Assembly (NCBI RefSeq): GCF_016917755.1
Contig: NZ_CP070326.1
Location: 9,300,001 to 9,364,000 of the forward strand
DNA: 64,000 nucleotides
Direction of reading: 5' to 3'
Origin: Streptomyces noursei
GTDB lineage: Bacteria > Actinomycetota > Actinomycetes > Streptomycetales > Streptomycetaceae
The position numbers and the translations under genes are program-made. Positions 7,945 to 16,417 of the stretch are shown here, one piece after another (the first letter of the stretch is position 1; each line of letters starts with the position of its first letter). The notes under the pieces were generated by a model, which had not been told where the DNA came from, searched no databases, and worked only from the letters and a program-made list of their open reading frames with translations.

Positions 7945-10008
7945 ATGGGGAAGCACGCCAAGCACGTCAGGTCCACGGGGCGATCGAAGGCGCAGCGGAC
8001 GACCGCCGGGGCGCCGGGCGGGACGACCGCGGTGCGATTCCGGCCGCTGCCGGTCCGGAGCACGGTCCGGCTGCGGCGGCCCGTCGACATCTGGCACAAG
8101 CCGGCGCTGAGCGCCGTGGTGGCCCTGGGCGTCCCCGATCTGGTGCTGCTCGGGCTGGGGCGACTCGACCTGGTCCTCTACACCTCCGCCGGCGCGATGT
8201 GCGCCCTGTACGCGCACGGCCTGCCGTATGCGGCGCGGGCCAGGACGCTGCCGTGGGTGGTGCTCGGGATGGTGGCCAGCCTGGCCGTCGCGCTGACCGC
8301 GGCGTCGCTGGTGACCTCGGCCGCGGTGCTGGTGGTGCTGGCCTCGCTGCTCGCCGCGGTGCACAAGATGGTGTGCGATGCGGCGCGGATCGGGCCGCCG
8401 GGAAATCTGATCCTGACGTTCATCGCGGCCTCGGCGTTCTTCGTGCCGCAGCGGCCGGGGGAGGTGCTGCCGCACACCGGGCTGGCGCTGGCCACCGGGG
8501 CGTTCGCCTGGCTGGTGTGCATGGCGCCGGCCCTGGTGCGGCCGCGGGGGCCGGAGCGGATCGCGACCGCGCGGGCCCTGGAGGCCGCCGCCGGTCTGCT
8601 GCGGGCGCGGGCGGACGCCGGTTCCGCGCCACCGGCCGGGGGTGCGGAACCGGCCCGGGTGACGGATCCGGCCGGGGTGGCGCATGCCCGGCACGCCACC
8701 GCGGCGGCGGTGAACGCCGCCTGGCACGCGCTCTTCCTGGTCCCGGCCCGCACACCCGAGGCGGCCGCGGCACGGGCGGGGCTGGAGCGACTGCTGGTGC
8801 GGGCGGAGTCGGCGCTCGGCGGTGTCCCGCGGGATGCGACGGCCCAGGCCGATCGGCTCGGCGGTTGGGCGCGGGAGCTGCGGAGCGGGCGCCCACTGCC
8901 CGAGGTGGCGCTGACCACCGCGGAGGCCGAGGAACTGGCCGGGGTGGCGTGGGAGTTCGGGGTGGCGCTGGAGCCGGGCATGGCCCTGCGAGCCGGCGGC
9001 GGGGAGCCCCGGCCCCGTACGGCCGGCGGGCGCCGTGCCGGTCGGCCGGCCGTGGACCCGAGCGGGCTGCGGCGTCCGGCGCCGGGACGGCCGCGGGGTG
9101 TACGGGCGGTGGTGGGACGGCTCCGGCCCGGTTCGCCGCTGTTGCCCATCGGGGCGCGGGTCGCGGTCGGCTGTGTCCTGGCGGGCTGGGTCTCGATGGC
9201 GGTGGGGGTCGGGCATCCCTACTGGGCCGTGGTGACCGCGGCGTCGATCTACCAGGCCAACACCACGCTCTCCTGGCAGCGCGCCTTTCAGCGCACCCTC
9301 GGGAACCTCCTGGGGCTGGCGCTGTTCACCGCGCTGCTGCCGGTGTTCCGCACCGGGCACCTCGCGATGATCGTGCTGGCGCTGGCGTTCCAGCTCGGCG
9401 CGGAGGCCATGATCAGCCGGAACTACTGGCTCGGTTCGGTGTGCGTGACCCCGATGGCGCTGCTGCTGACCGAGTTCGGCCGGCCGCTGGCGGCCGGCAC
9501 GTTGATCGCCGACCGCTGGCTGGACACCGTGGTGGGTGCGGCGGTCGGGCTGGTCTGCTGCGTACTGGTCACCAACCGGCGGGCGTCCGATCGGATCGAT
9601 CGGGCCCTGGAACGGGTCGTGGAGGCCGAGGCGACGGCGTCCCGACTGCTGGCGGACGGGCCGGCGGCGCCGTCCGGGTCGGCCGGGGAGCACACCGGAG
9701 CGCACGCGACGGGCGAGCGGCACGCCGACGCGGACGGGCCGGGCGCAGCGCGCGAGGGCGCGCTCGGGACGGACGGAGGAGATCGGGCGGACGGGGCCGA
9801 CGGGGCTGGTTGGGCGCGCGAGGCCGGCTGGGCGCGCGAGGCGCTCGCCGGGGCCCTGGTCGAGCTGCGGGAAGCCGTCGAGGTGGCGGCCGGTGAGTGG
9901 TGGCAGCGGGCGCTCCCCGAGGAGCGGATCGCCCGCGCCGAGCAACAGGGGCACCGCACGCTGGCGGTCCTGGTACGGCGGCTGGCGGCGCCCGCACTGG
10001 CTGCCTGA
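7945..10008 (+). CDS. FUSC-family membrane protein (aromatic-acid-exporter-like)
   Basis: 687 residues, matching the two-half FUSC architecture. A first membrane block (about residues 50-190) is followed by a soluble helical domain, then a second membrane block beginning with IGARVAVGCVLAGWVSM and the diagnostic YWAVVTAASIYQANTTLSWQ, then a long hydrophilic C-terminal tail. The tail has an Ala/Gly/Asp/Glu-rich low-complexity part (about 570-630) that differs from the rest. Relatives (AaeB, YccC-like) export aromatic carboxylates or similar toxic acids. Regulators on both sides (TetR divergent, MarR downstream) and an operator at its promoter fit an inducible efflux or stress system. The substrate is unknown. 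Confidence 0.8.
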   Translation: MGKHAKHVRSTGRSKAQRTTAGAPGGTTAVRFRPLPVRSTVRLRRPVDIWHKPALSAVVALGVPDLVLLGLGRLDLVLYTSAGAMCALYAHGLPYAARARTLPWVVLGMVASLAVALTAASLVTSAAVLVVLASLLAAVHKMVCDAARIGPPGNLILTFIAASAFFVPQRPGEVLPHTGLALATGAFAWLVCMAPALVRPRGPERIATARALEAAAGLLRARADAGSAPPAGGAEPARVTDPAGVAHARHATAAAVNAAWHALFLVPARTPEAAAARAGLERLLVRAESALGGVPRDATAQADRLGGWARELRSGRPLPEVALTTAEAEELAGVAWEFGVALEPGMALRAGGGEPRPRTAGGRRAGRPAVDPSGLRRPAPGRPRGVRAVVGRLRPGSPLLPIGARVAVGCVLAGWVSMAVGVGHPYWAVVTAASIYQANTTLSWQRAFQRTLGNLLGLALFTALLPVFRTGHLAMIVLALAFQLGAEAMISRNYWLGSVCVTPMALLLTEFGRPLAAGTLIADRWLDTVVGAAVGLVCCVLVTNRRASDRIDRALERVVEAEATASRLLADGPAAPSGSAGEHTGAHATGERHADADGPGAAREGALGTDGGDRADGADGAGWAREAGWAREALAGALVELREAVEVAAGEWWQRALPEERIARAEQQGHRTLAVLVRRLAAPALAA

Positions 10009-10099
10009 CGCGCCCCTCGGAACGGCTCTGGGCAGGCACAATGAGGTCGTGGGCGACCGGGATGCCGGACGGACGGACGGGGCCGAGAGGAGAGTGCGG

Positions 10100-10606
10100 G
10101 TGACCGAGGACATCGTCGCGGGGGTGCTGCGCCAGTGGCAGCAGGTGCACCCCGGGCTGGATACCGGCCCGATGGCGGTGATCGGGCGACTCAACCGCTG
10201 TTCCGCGCTGCTCCAGCAGGCCGCCGACGCGCCGCTGCGACGAGCGGGGCTGACCCGGCCCGAGTTCGACATCCTGGGCACCCTGCGCCGGATGGACCGC
10301 GAGCTGACCCCCGGCCGGGTGGCGCGGGAGACCTTCGCCTCGGGGGCGGCGGTCACCAAGCGCGTCCGACAGCTGGAGGAGCGCGGGCTGATCAGCCGCC
10401 GGCCGGACGACCGGGACCGCCGGGTCGCCCACCTCTCGCTCACGGAGGAGGGGCGGGAGACCATCGACCGGGTGCTGCCCGAGCAACTGCGCTACGAGGC
10501 GGCACTGTTGGAGGGCATCGGCGAACAGCGGCAGGAGGAACTGTCCGTGGCGCTGGGCGAGTTGCTGGTGGTGCTGGAGGGGCGGCTGGCGAGCCTGTTG
10601 GACTGA
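10100..10606 (+). CDS. MarR-family transcriptional regulator
   Basis: 168 residues starting at GTG 10100. A GTG six bases earlier is in frame but too close to the GAGAGGAGA ribosome site. The winged helix-turn-helix is complete: LRRAGLTRPEFDILGTLRRM, then VTKRVRQLEERGLISRRPD and the wing DDRDRRVAHLSLTEEG. MarR dimers usually repress efflux or catabolic genes and release DNA on binding phenolic ligands. It lies 91 bp after the FUSC exporter in the same direction, a common arrangement, so it probably senses the compounds the exporter removes. Confidence 0.9.
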   Translation: MTEDIVAGVLRQWQQVHPGLDTGPMAVIGRLNRCSALLQQAADAPLRRAGLTRPEFDILGTLRRMDRELTPGRVARETFASGAAVTKRVRQLEERGLISRRPDDRDRRVAHLSLTEEGRETIDRVLPEQLRYEAALLEGIGEQRQEELSVALGELLVVLEGRLASLLD

Positions 10607-10647
10607 ATCGGCTCACCCCGCTGCCCCTCCCGCCGGGGAACAGCGCG

Positions 10648-10974
10648 TCATTCCACCGGGAACGGCTCGTCGCTCCAGCGGAACCACGCCGCGTCGTCCT
10701 CGATGTGCAACAGGAACTCCGCTACCGGGCCGTCCGGCGCGATCAGCCGGACGCCGTCGCTGGCGCGGGCGTAGGCGTCCTCCCAGGCGGCCAGGTCGTC
10801 GTCGACGGTGTCGATGAGCGCCAGCTCGCGGACGAAGTGCGGTCGCAGTTCGGCGAAGGCCGGGCCGGGGGTGAAACGGCCGTTCAACCAGGGGAAGTCC
10901 GCCTCCGTGACGGTGATCTCGCCGACCACGTCGGCGCCCCGTTCCACCCGCCAGGTCTCCCCGATGTACGGCAT
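10648..10974 (-). CDS. Small acidic protein, function unknown
   Basis: 108 residues, no signal peptide or membrane segment, strongly acidic. Motifs include ADFPWLNGRFTPGPAF, FVRELALID and a Trp/Glu-rich end (AWFRWSDEPFPVE). I do not recognise a named domain. It looks like one of the small conserved cytoplasmic proteins common in streptomycetes. It is convergent with the MarR gene and stands alone. The following 218 bp to the next gene show nothing recognisable. Confidence 0.65.
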   Translation of the reverse strand: MPYIGETWRVERGADVVGEITVTEADFPWLNGRFTPGPAFAELRPHFVRELALIDTVDDDLAAWEDAYARASDGVRLIAPDGPVAEFLLHIEDDAAWFRWSDEPFPVE

Positions 10975-11192
10975 TGCCGCCTCCCCTTGGTCATGCTGGT
11001 GACGCGCGGAAGCGCCCGCCGGGGGGTGGCGGGGCAGGTCCTGCGCGACGGTCGGACGACAGGATGGCAGACCCCGCGAGCGGGCCGAGCACGATGGCGG
11101 GAAAGCGCGGAAAGGCGGCCGAGGGGCCCATACCGACCAACCGATGGTGCGTCAGACGCGAGAGGCGGCGGAGCCCTGCCGCTCCACCGCCC

Positions 11193-11921
11193 TCACTCGG
11201 CGTCGCCGCCGACACCACGACCAACGCCGACACCACCATCCACGCCAACACCACCATCGACGCTGGTACCGCCGTCAGCGTCGACGGCGCTTCCGCTCCC
11301 CGCGCCGCCCCCGGTGCCGCCCCGCGCCCCGAACAGGTTGTCCAGCTGCCGGTCCAGCACGGCCAGCGCCTGCTCCGGGCCGTGGACGCCCAGCAGGACG
11401 TAGGAGGCCAGGCCGTCGGCGAGGGCGATCAGCAGCATGGCCTCGTCCTCGGTGGCGCGCTCGGGCGGGATGTCGCCGTGCTCGGCGGCCAGCCTCAGCT
11501 GGTCGACGAAGAAGTCGCGGAGCTTGGGGATGCCGTCCCGGGCCTCCGCCCCCAGGGCGGGGTCGTGGACCGCACGGGAGTAGTAGGCGGCGGCGACCAG
11601 CAGGGCGGCGCGGCTCTCCGCGTCCAGGGGGAGCATCCCGGCGCAGCAGGCCCGGAGCACCGTACGCGGCGTGGGGGCCTCCTTAAGGGCCCGGATGCGC
11701 TCCCCGATGCGTTCGGTGGCCTTGCGGTTGATGTACCTGAGGGCGAAGAGCAGCAACTCGTCCTTGTTGCGGAAGTAGTGCTGGATCCGGCCGAGCGAGA
11801 TGCCGGCCTCGGCGGCGACATCGCGCAGGCTGACCCCGTCCACGCCCCGGGTGTTCGCGAGCCGCCAGAGCGCCGCGGAGATCTCCTGGCGTCTGGCTTC
11901 GTGATCCACCTTCTTGGGCAC
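11193..11921 (-). CDS. TetR-family regulator (BetI-like) with a Gly/Asp repeat tail
   Basis: 242 residues from GTG 11921, chosen because AAAGGA lies eight bases upstream. An earlier ATG at 11960 lacks a ribosome site. The N-terminus has ARRQEISAALWRLANTRG and the recognition region VSLRDVAAEAGISLGRIQHY. The rest matches the BetI-type C-terminal domain (LLLFALRYINRKATERI, LADGLASYVLLG). The last 40 residues are a Gly/Val/Asp repeat (DGGVGVDGGVGVGRG) encoded by tandem repeats, probably a disordered extension. It is divergent from the PH-domain genes across a short region with two palindromes and likely regulates them. There is no betaine gene beside it, so the family name should not be read as function. 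Confidence 0.85.
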   Translation of the reverse strand: MPKKVDHEARRQEISAALWRLANTRGVDGVSLRDVAAEAGISLGRIQHYFRNKDELLLFALRYINRKATERIGERIRALKEAPTPRTVLRACCAGMLPLDAESRAALLVAAAYYSRAVHDPALGAEARDGIPKLRDFFVDQLRLAAEHGDIPPERATEDEAMLLIALADGLASYVLLGVHGPEQALAVLDRQLDNLFGARGGTGGGAGSGSAVDADGGTSVDGGVGVDGGVGVGRGVGGDAE

Positions 11922-11964
11922 GGGCGGTTCCTTTCTTCCGTACTGCCTGCTCTTTGCCATCGGC

Positions 11965-11997
11965 CGACTTTTACAAGTCGCCCGTACCGTTATAACG
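11965..11997. promoter_or_regulatory. Two palindromes in the TetR/PH-domain intergenic region
   Basis: CGACTT-TTAC-AAGTCG (11965-11980) and CGTTATAACG (11988-11997) sit between the divergent start codons. They are the most AT-rich part of the neighbourhood and are good candidates for TetR operator sites over overlapping promoters. Confidence 0.5.
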
Positions 11998-12040
11998 TAC
12001 CGCCACACAATACGTTTGACTTGGAAAACGGTGACTCCCC

Positions 12041-12559
12041 ATGCCCGAGCACGCCGCACCGCTCCTCCGCCCGCCGCGCCACCGCGTCGATCCCCGCGCC
12101 CGCGCCTGGTGGCGGCTCCAGGCACTGCTCACGCTCAGCGGCCCGATGCTGCTGACCGCGCTGGTCCTGGCGGTGCTGTCGCTCCTGTTCTTCCCGGGGG
12201 CGCTGCCGTGGCTGGGGCCGCTGCTGCTGGTCGCCTTGGTCCTGCCCGCGATCGGGTACCTCGTGGCCATGCCCCGGATGCGGTACGCGGTGCACGCCTG
12301 GGAGCTGGGCGAGCGAGCGGTCTACGCGGCGGGCGGCTGGTTCTGGCAGAAGCGGCGGATCGCGCCGCTGTCCCGGGTACAGACGGTGGACACCGTGCGC
12401 GGGCCGATCCAGCGGCGGTACGGACTGGCGACGGTGACCGTGACCACCGCCTCGACCGCCGGCGACATCAAGATCGCCGGCCTGTCGGACGCGGATGCCG
12501 AGGAGCTGTCCCGGCGGATCGGCGAGGTCGCCCAGGACGTGCCGGGGGATGCCGCATGA
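12041..12559 (+). CDS. PH-domain membrane protein, YdbS-like
   Basis: 172 residues. Two adjacent membrane helices (about residues 32-70, LLTALVLAVLSLLFFPGAL and LGPLLLVALVLPAIGYLV) precede a bacterial PH domain (bPH2, formerly DUF304). That domain has YAAGGWFWQKRRIAPLSRVQ and the closing strand region TVTTASTAGDIKIAGL. YdbS and YdbT work as an adjacent pair in Bacillus, where they have been linked to envelope stress and resistance to secreted antimicrobials. It overlaps the next gene by four bases (ATGA), so the two are translationally coupled. Confidence 0.8.
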   Translation: MPEHAAPLLRPPRHRVDPRARAWWRLQALLTLSGPMLLTALVLAVLSLLFFPGALPWLGPLLLVALVLPAIGYLVAMPRMRYAVHAWELGERAVYAAGGWFWQKRRIAPLSRVQTVDTVRGPIQRRYGLATVTVTTASTAGDIKIAGLSDADAEELSRRIGEVAQDVPGDAA

Positions 12560-14151
12560 GCACCCCTTGGAACGGCACCGCAGGCGGCGGTGCGCCGACC
12601 CCCGTGCCGCCCGCCGCGCCCGAGTGGCGGCGGCTGAGCCCCCGCACCCTGCTGGTGCACTGCGGTTGGCTGGGTGCGCCGCTCGGCTCGTTGGCACTGA
12701 CCGCGCTGGCCACCGGCGGCCGGATCACCGGCGGCGCATGGCTCACCCTCGCCGCGATCGCCGCCGTGTTCGCCGTGGTCGCCACGGCCGGGTGGATCCG
12801 CTGGGCGCGCACGGACTTCCGGGTCACCGGCGAGAGCCTGGAGGTGCGGAGCGGGCTGGTCACCCGGCGGTCGCGGAGCGTCCCGCTGCACCGGATCCGC
12901 ACCGTCGACCTGACGGCGTCGCCGCTGCACCGGCTGCTGGGCGTCACGGTCCTGCGGGCCGGCACGGCGGGCTCCGGGGAGGGCGGCGGCGAACTGTCGC
13001 TGGAGGCCCTCCCGGTGGCCGAGGGCGAGCGGCTGCGTGCGGAGCTGCTGGCCCGCGCGGCCACCGGGGCAGTCGCCGAGGACCCGGTGCTGGCGCGGAT
13101 CAGCTGGCGCTGGCTGCGGTATGCGCCGCTCACCTTCTGGGTCGTCGGCGGGGTGTTCGTCGCGGGCGGTTCGGTCTATCGGGCGCTGCACGAGATCGGT
13201 ATCGAGCCCTGGAAGATCGGCTTCGTCCGGCGGGCGTTCGAGGAGTTCGGCAACGGGATGCTCTGGCTGACCGTCCCCGCGGCGCTACTCGCGGTGATCG
13301 CGCTCGGCTCGGTCGGCGCGGTCGTCCTCTACGTCGAGAACTGGTGGAACTACCGCCTGGAGTGGGCCGACGCCGGCACCCTGCGGGTGCACCGGGGGCT
13401 GCTGACCACCCGCTCGGTGACCATCGAGCGCGCCCGGCTGCGCGGGGTGCTGCTGCGCGAGCCGCTGCTGCTGCGGGCCGGCGGCGGGGCGCTGGTGCGC
13501 GCGGTGGCGAGCGGCCTGGGCAACAAGGAGGAGAACCGCAAGCGCAGCGGGCTGCTCCCGCCGGCGCCCCGGCGGGAGGCGGTCCGCGTGGCCGGCGGGA
13601 CGCTGCGATCTCCCTTCCCCGACTCGCCGGTGACGGTTCGTCAGGATCTTCAGGGCCGGCACCTGGCCCGGCATCCGCGGGTCGCGTTGCGCCGGCGGCG
13701 GGTGCGCGGGCTGCTGTTCGCGGTACTGCCGGGCACCGCGCTGCTGGCCGGACTGGGGGCGGCGTTCACCCCCGTGCTGCTGCACGCCGCGTGGATCTAT
13801 GCGGTGGTCACCACGCCGGTGGTGCTGTGGCTGGCCCGGGACGCGTACCGGAATCTGGGGCACGGGATCGTCGGCGAGCATCTGGTCGCCCGCTCGGGCA
13901 CGTTCAGCCGGGACACCCTGGCCCTGCGGCGCGAGGCCGTCGCCGCCTGGACGTTCAGCACGTCGCCGTTCACCCGGCGGGCCGGGCTGGTGACGCTCAC
14001 CGCGGCGGTGGCGGCGGGCGAGGAGGGCTATCGCATCCCGGACCTCGCCGAGGGCGTCGCGCCCGCGTTCGCGGCGACGGCCACTCCGGGCATCCTGGAC
14101 GAATTCCTCACCCACCCGGCGCGGAACAGCGGCCCGACGGCGGCGACATGA
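12556..14151 (+). CDS. PH-domain membrane protein, YdbT-like
   Basis: 531 residues, starting at the ATG that overlaps the previous stop. It has a Pro/Ala-rich N-terminus and then repeated units of paired helices plus bPH2 domains. First unit: helices about 35-80, PH segment GLVTRRSRSVPLHRIRTVDL. Second unit: helices near 190-270, PH segment GLLTTRSVTIERARLRGV. Third unit: helices near 395-430, ending with ARSGTFSRDTLALRREAV. Three units are typical of YdbT. Together with YdbS it probably forms a cytoplasmic-membrane complex with the PH domains on the inside. Its cargo or ligand is unknown. The TetR gene upstream is the likely regulator. Confidence 0.8.
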   Translation: MSTPWNGTAGGGAPTPVPPAAPEWRRLSPRTLLVHCGWLGAPLGSLALTALATGGRITGGAWLTLAAIAAVFAVVATAGWIRWARTDFRVTGESLEVRSGLVTRRSRSVPLHRIRTVDLTASPLHRLLGVTVLRAGTAGSGEGGGELSLEALPVAEGERLRAELLARAATGAVAEDPVLARISWRWLRYAPLTFWVVGGVFVAGGSVYRALHEIGIEPWKIGFVRRAFEEFGNGMLWLTVPAALLAVIALGSVGAVVLYVENWWNYRLEWADAGTLRVHRGLLTTRSVTIERARLRGVLLREPLLLRAGGGALVRAVASGLGNKEENRKRSGLLPPAPRREAVRVAGGTLRSPFPDSPVTVRQDLQGRHLARHPRVALRRRRVRGLLFAVLPGTALLAGLGAAFTPVLLHAAWIYAVVTTPVVLWLARDAYRNLGHGIVGEHLVARSGTFSRDTLALRREAVAAWTFSTSPFTRRAGLVTLTAAVAAGEEGYRIPDLAEGVAPAFAATATPGILDEFLTHPARNSGPTAAT

Positions 14152-14258
14152 CGCATATCACACCCCCGACGCATGCACGGCGGGGCCGGGCCGACCGTCC
14201 TACAGGATGACCGCGCCCGCGCCCCGCGGGCCGACCACGTCGTGAGGGAGCCGCCGCG

Positions 14259-14669
14259 ATGCACGCCGCCATCGACCAAGCCGTCCAGGTCCGTCTCCTC
14301 GCGACGTCGGTCGGTCACGCGGTGCCCGCGGTACTCCGCTACCAGCGGACCGATCCGCTGGCGGTGCGGATGACCTTCCCGCCGGAGATCTCGCTCGACG
14401 GGGCGGCGGTGGACTGGGCGTTCGCCCGGGACCTGCTCGCCGAGGGGCTGCACGAAGCCGTCGGGCGGGGCGACGTACGGGTGCGGCCCTCGGGCCCGGA
14501 GCGCACGGTGATGGAGTTCCACGCCGACGAGGGCATCGCCATGGTCCAGTTGCGGACCGCGGAGGTCCGGCAGTTCCTGGCCCGCTCGTACGAGGCGGTG
14601 CCGGCCGGGCGCGAGCACGAGCACCTGGGCGTGGAGCACGAGCTGGCGGAGCTGTTCGGCGCCGCGTGA
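14259..14669 (+). CDS. SsgA-family sporulation/cell-division protein
   Basis: 136 residues, the standard size of SsgA-like proteins, which are restricted to sporulating actinomycetes. Family motifs are clear: DPLAVRMTFPPEISLDG, then WAFARDLLAEGL and the closing FLARSYEAVPAG. SsgA and SsgB place FtsZ and divide aerial hyphae into spores, and other members act in spore-wall maturation or separation. I cannot assign the paralogue letter. It stands alone, 107 bp after the PH-domain gene, and is followed by a strong two-way terminator. The neighbouring cell-wall deacetylase is convergent, not co-transcribed. Confidence 0.9.
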   Translation: MHAAIDQAVQVRLLATSVGHAVPAVLRYQRTDPLAVRMTFPPEISLDGAAVDWAFARDLLAEGLHEAVGRGDVRVRPSGPERTVMEFHADEGIAMVQLRTAEVRQFLARSYEAVPAGREHEHLGVEHELAELFGAA

Positions 14670-14711
14670 GGCGGGGCGGCGCCGCGCGGGTGACGCGCGG
14701 ACGGAAGACGA

Positions 14712-14741
14712 CGAACGGGCCGGTGGTGACCGGCCCGTTCG
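14712..14741. terminator. Bidirectional hairpin between convergent genes
   Basis: A perfect 13-bp stem, CGAACGGGCCGGT paired with its complement around the loop GGTG, lies between the SsgA-like gene and the convergent deacetylase gene. It has no long T run, which is usual for streptomycete terminators. Confidence 0.85.
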
Positions 14742-14775
14742 GCTGTATGGAGCGTGCGTCGGGGCACGGGCCGCC

Positions 14776-15558
14776 CTACCGCTGCGGGAAGCCGAAGCCG
14801 TAGCCCTGCTGCTTCATCCACGGCAGCAGTTGCCGCAGCGACTCCACCGTGCGGGCGCGGTTGCCGCCGCCGTCGTGGAAGAGGACGGTGGGGCCGTTGC
14901 GGAGTTCGCCACGGACGGTCGATTCGATCTGCGCGACGGAGCCGCCCTCAAAGTCCTTGCTGTCGACGTTCCAGCCCAGCGGGCGCATTCCGCGCTCGGC
15001 GGCGAGCTTGCGGCTGTAGGGGGTGAAGGCGCCGCCGGGGGCACGGTAGTACTCGACCTTGGCGCCGCCCGCCGCGTCCTCGATCATCTTCTGGGCGTCG
15101 AGGATCTGCCGGGACTGGTAGTCCTCGGAGCGGTGGTCCATGGCGGTGTTGTGGTTCACGGTGTGGTCGCACAGCTTGTGGCCGTCGGCCACCACCTTCT
15201 TGACCAGGGCGGGGTGCGCCGCGGCCTGCGGACCGATCATGCAGAAGGTCGCCTTGACGCCGTTCTCCTTCAGGACCTCCAGGACCTTCGGGGTCCAGAC
15301 GGGGTCCGGGCCGTCGTCGATGGTGATGTTCAGGCTGCGGCCCGGGCGGTCGGAGGCGTGCACGATGGACGGGTCGACCGGGGCGCTGCGCGGCGGCTGG
15401 GCCGGCTTGCGGTCCGGGCTGACGGTGTCCGCCTCGGCGCTGGGCTGGAGGAGGGCGAACGCTCCCGCAACCGCCAATGACGCCACCGCCGCGGTGGCCA
15501 CGCCGATGATCCCGCCCTCAATCCCGAAGCGTCGTCCCGTGCCGAAGCGCCCTGCCAT
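14776..15558 (-). CDS. Polysaccharide deacetylase (NodB domain), secreted or membrane-anchored
   Basis: 260 residues from ATG 15558, with GAGGGG upstream. An N-terminal hydrophobic segment (IIGVATAAVASLAVAGAFAL, about 17-37) acts as signal or anchor. The NodB catalytic domain follows: TIDDGPD with the catalytic and metal aspartates at 81-82, the zinc pair H122 and H126 in DHTVNHN, RAPGGAF near 172 and the late histidine in LFHDGGG. These are the residues needed to remove acetyl groups from N-acetylglucosamine polymers such as peptidoglycan or chitin. The domain is complete and probably active outside the cell. The specific polymer is unknown. Confidence 0.9.
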   Translation of the reverse strand: MAGRFGTGRRFGIEGGIIGVATAAVASLAVAGAFALLQPSAEADTVSPDRKPAQPPRSAPVDPSIVHASDRPGRSLNITIDDGPDPVWTPKVLEVLKENGVKATFCMIGPQAAAHPALVKKVVADGHKLCDHTVNHNTAMDHRSEDYQSRQILDAQKMIEDAAGGAKVEYYRAPGGAFTPYSRKLAAERGMRPLGWNVDSKDFEGGSVAQIESTVRGELRNGPTVLFHDGGGNRARTVESLRQLLPWMKQQGYGFGFPQR

Positions 15559-15712
15559 GTCAATCCCGCCCCTCGTGTGCTCTGCTGTATACCTGCCGGC
15601 GACTTGGTGTGCCCCTTTACACGGACGCCGCCTGCACCCCCACAGATGCACAGGACTCGGGACAGGATGCTCCTGTTACGGATCCATCATGAAACTTATT
15701 GATACTGGACCC

Positions 15713-16417
15713 ATGCCACGCGTACTGCTGATCGAGGACGACGCCGCCGTCCGGGACGGAGTGTCCCTGGCGCTGCGGCGGCGCGGCCATGACGTCGCGG
15801 CCGCGGCCAGCGGCGAGGAGGGACTGGCGACCCTGCCGTCCTTCCGCCCCGACATCGTGCTGCTGGATCTGATGCTGCCCGGCAAGGACGGCTTCGAGAT
15901 CTGCCGGCTGATCCGCGCCGAGCGACAGTTGCCGATCATCATGCTCACCGCTCGCGGCGACGATCTCGACGTGGTCCTCGGGCTGGAGGCCGGGGCCGAC
16001 GACTACATCGTCAAACCGGCCCGTGGCGAGGTCCTGGAGGCGCGGATCCGGGCGGTGCTGCGGCGCACCGCGCTGCCCACCGACGGCGCCCCGGCCACCG
16101 AGCCGGGGCCCGCGCCCGTGGAGACCTACGGCGAACTGACCATCGACCGGGCCGGTCTGGTCGTCAGCAAGGCCGGTCAGGACCTGGCGCTGGCGCCGTC
16201 CGAGATGAAGCTGCTGCTGTTCCTGTCCGCCACCCCGGGCCAGGTCTTCAGCCGGCAGCAGCTGCTGGAGCACGTCTGGGAGCACAGCTACCACGGCGAC
16301 GCGCGGCTGGTGGACGCCTGTGTGATGCGGCTGCGGACGAAGATAGAGGACACCCCGCGCAGCCCCCGGTACGTCCAGACCGTGCGCGGCTTCGGTTACC
16401 GCTTCGGACCGCTGTGA
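15713..16417 (+). CDS. OmpR/PhoB-type response regulator (AfsQ1/CseB-like)
   Basis: 234 residues from ATG 15713. An upstream in-frame ATG at 15689 would add MKLIDTGP and cannot be excluded. The receiver domain has the acidic pair at D9/D10, the phospho-acceptor D52 in LLDLML and the conserved K101 in IVKPARGEV. The C-terminal winged helix contains LAPSEMKLLLFL and the recognition helix region LVDACVMRLRTKIED. The sequence around MPRVLLIEDD and KPARGEVLEARIRAVLRR most resembles AfsQ1 and CseB, which respond to envelope or nitrogen stress; that is a resemblance only. It overlaps the kinase gene by four bases, and no ECF sigma gene lies beside it, unlike the afsQ and cse loci. Confidence 0.9.
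   Translation: MPRVLLIEDDAAVRDGVSLALRRRGHDVAAAASGEEGLATLPSFRPDIVLLDLMLPGKDGFEICRLIRAERQLPIIMLTARGDDLDVVLGLEAGADDYIVKPARGEVLEARIRAVLRRTALPTDGAPATEPGPAPVETYGELTIDRAGLVVSKAGQDLALAPSEMKLLLFLSATPGQVFSRQQLLEHVWEHSYHGDARLVDACVMRLRTKIEDTPRSPRYVQTVRGFGYRFGPL

Noticed and set aside
7909..10464. A very long minus-strand open frame continuing upstream of the TetR gene
   Set aside because: It lies opposite the FUSC and MarR genes, has no domain outside the TetR part, and is Arg/Pro/Gln-rich as expected of antisense frames in GC-rich DNA.
11193..11921. Calling this regulator BetI and linking it to the choline operon at 34-39 kb
   Set aside because: Family resemblance only; it is 22 kb away and divergent from PH-domain genes with palindromes between.
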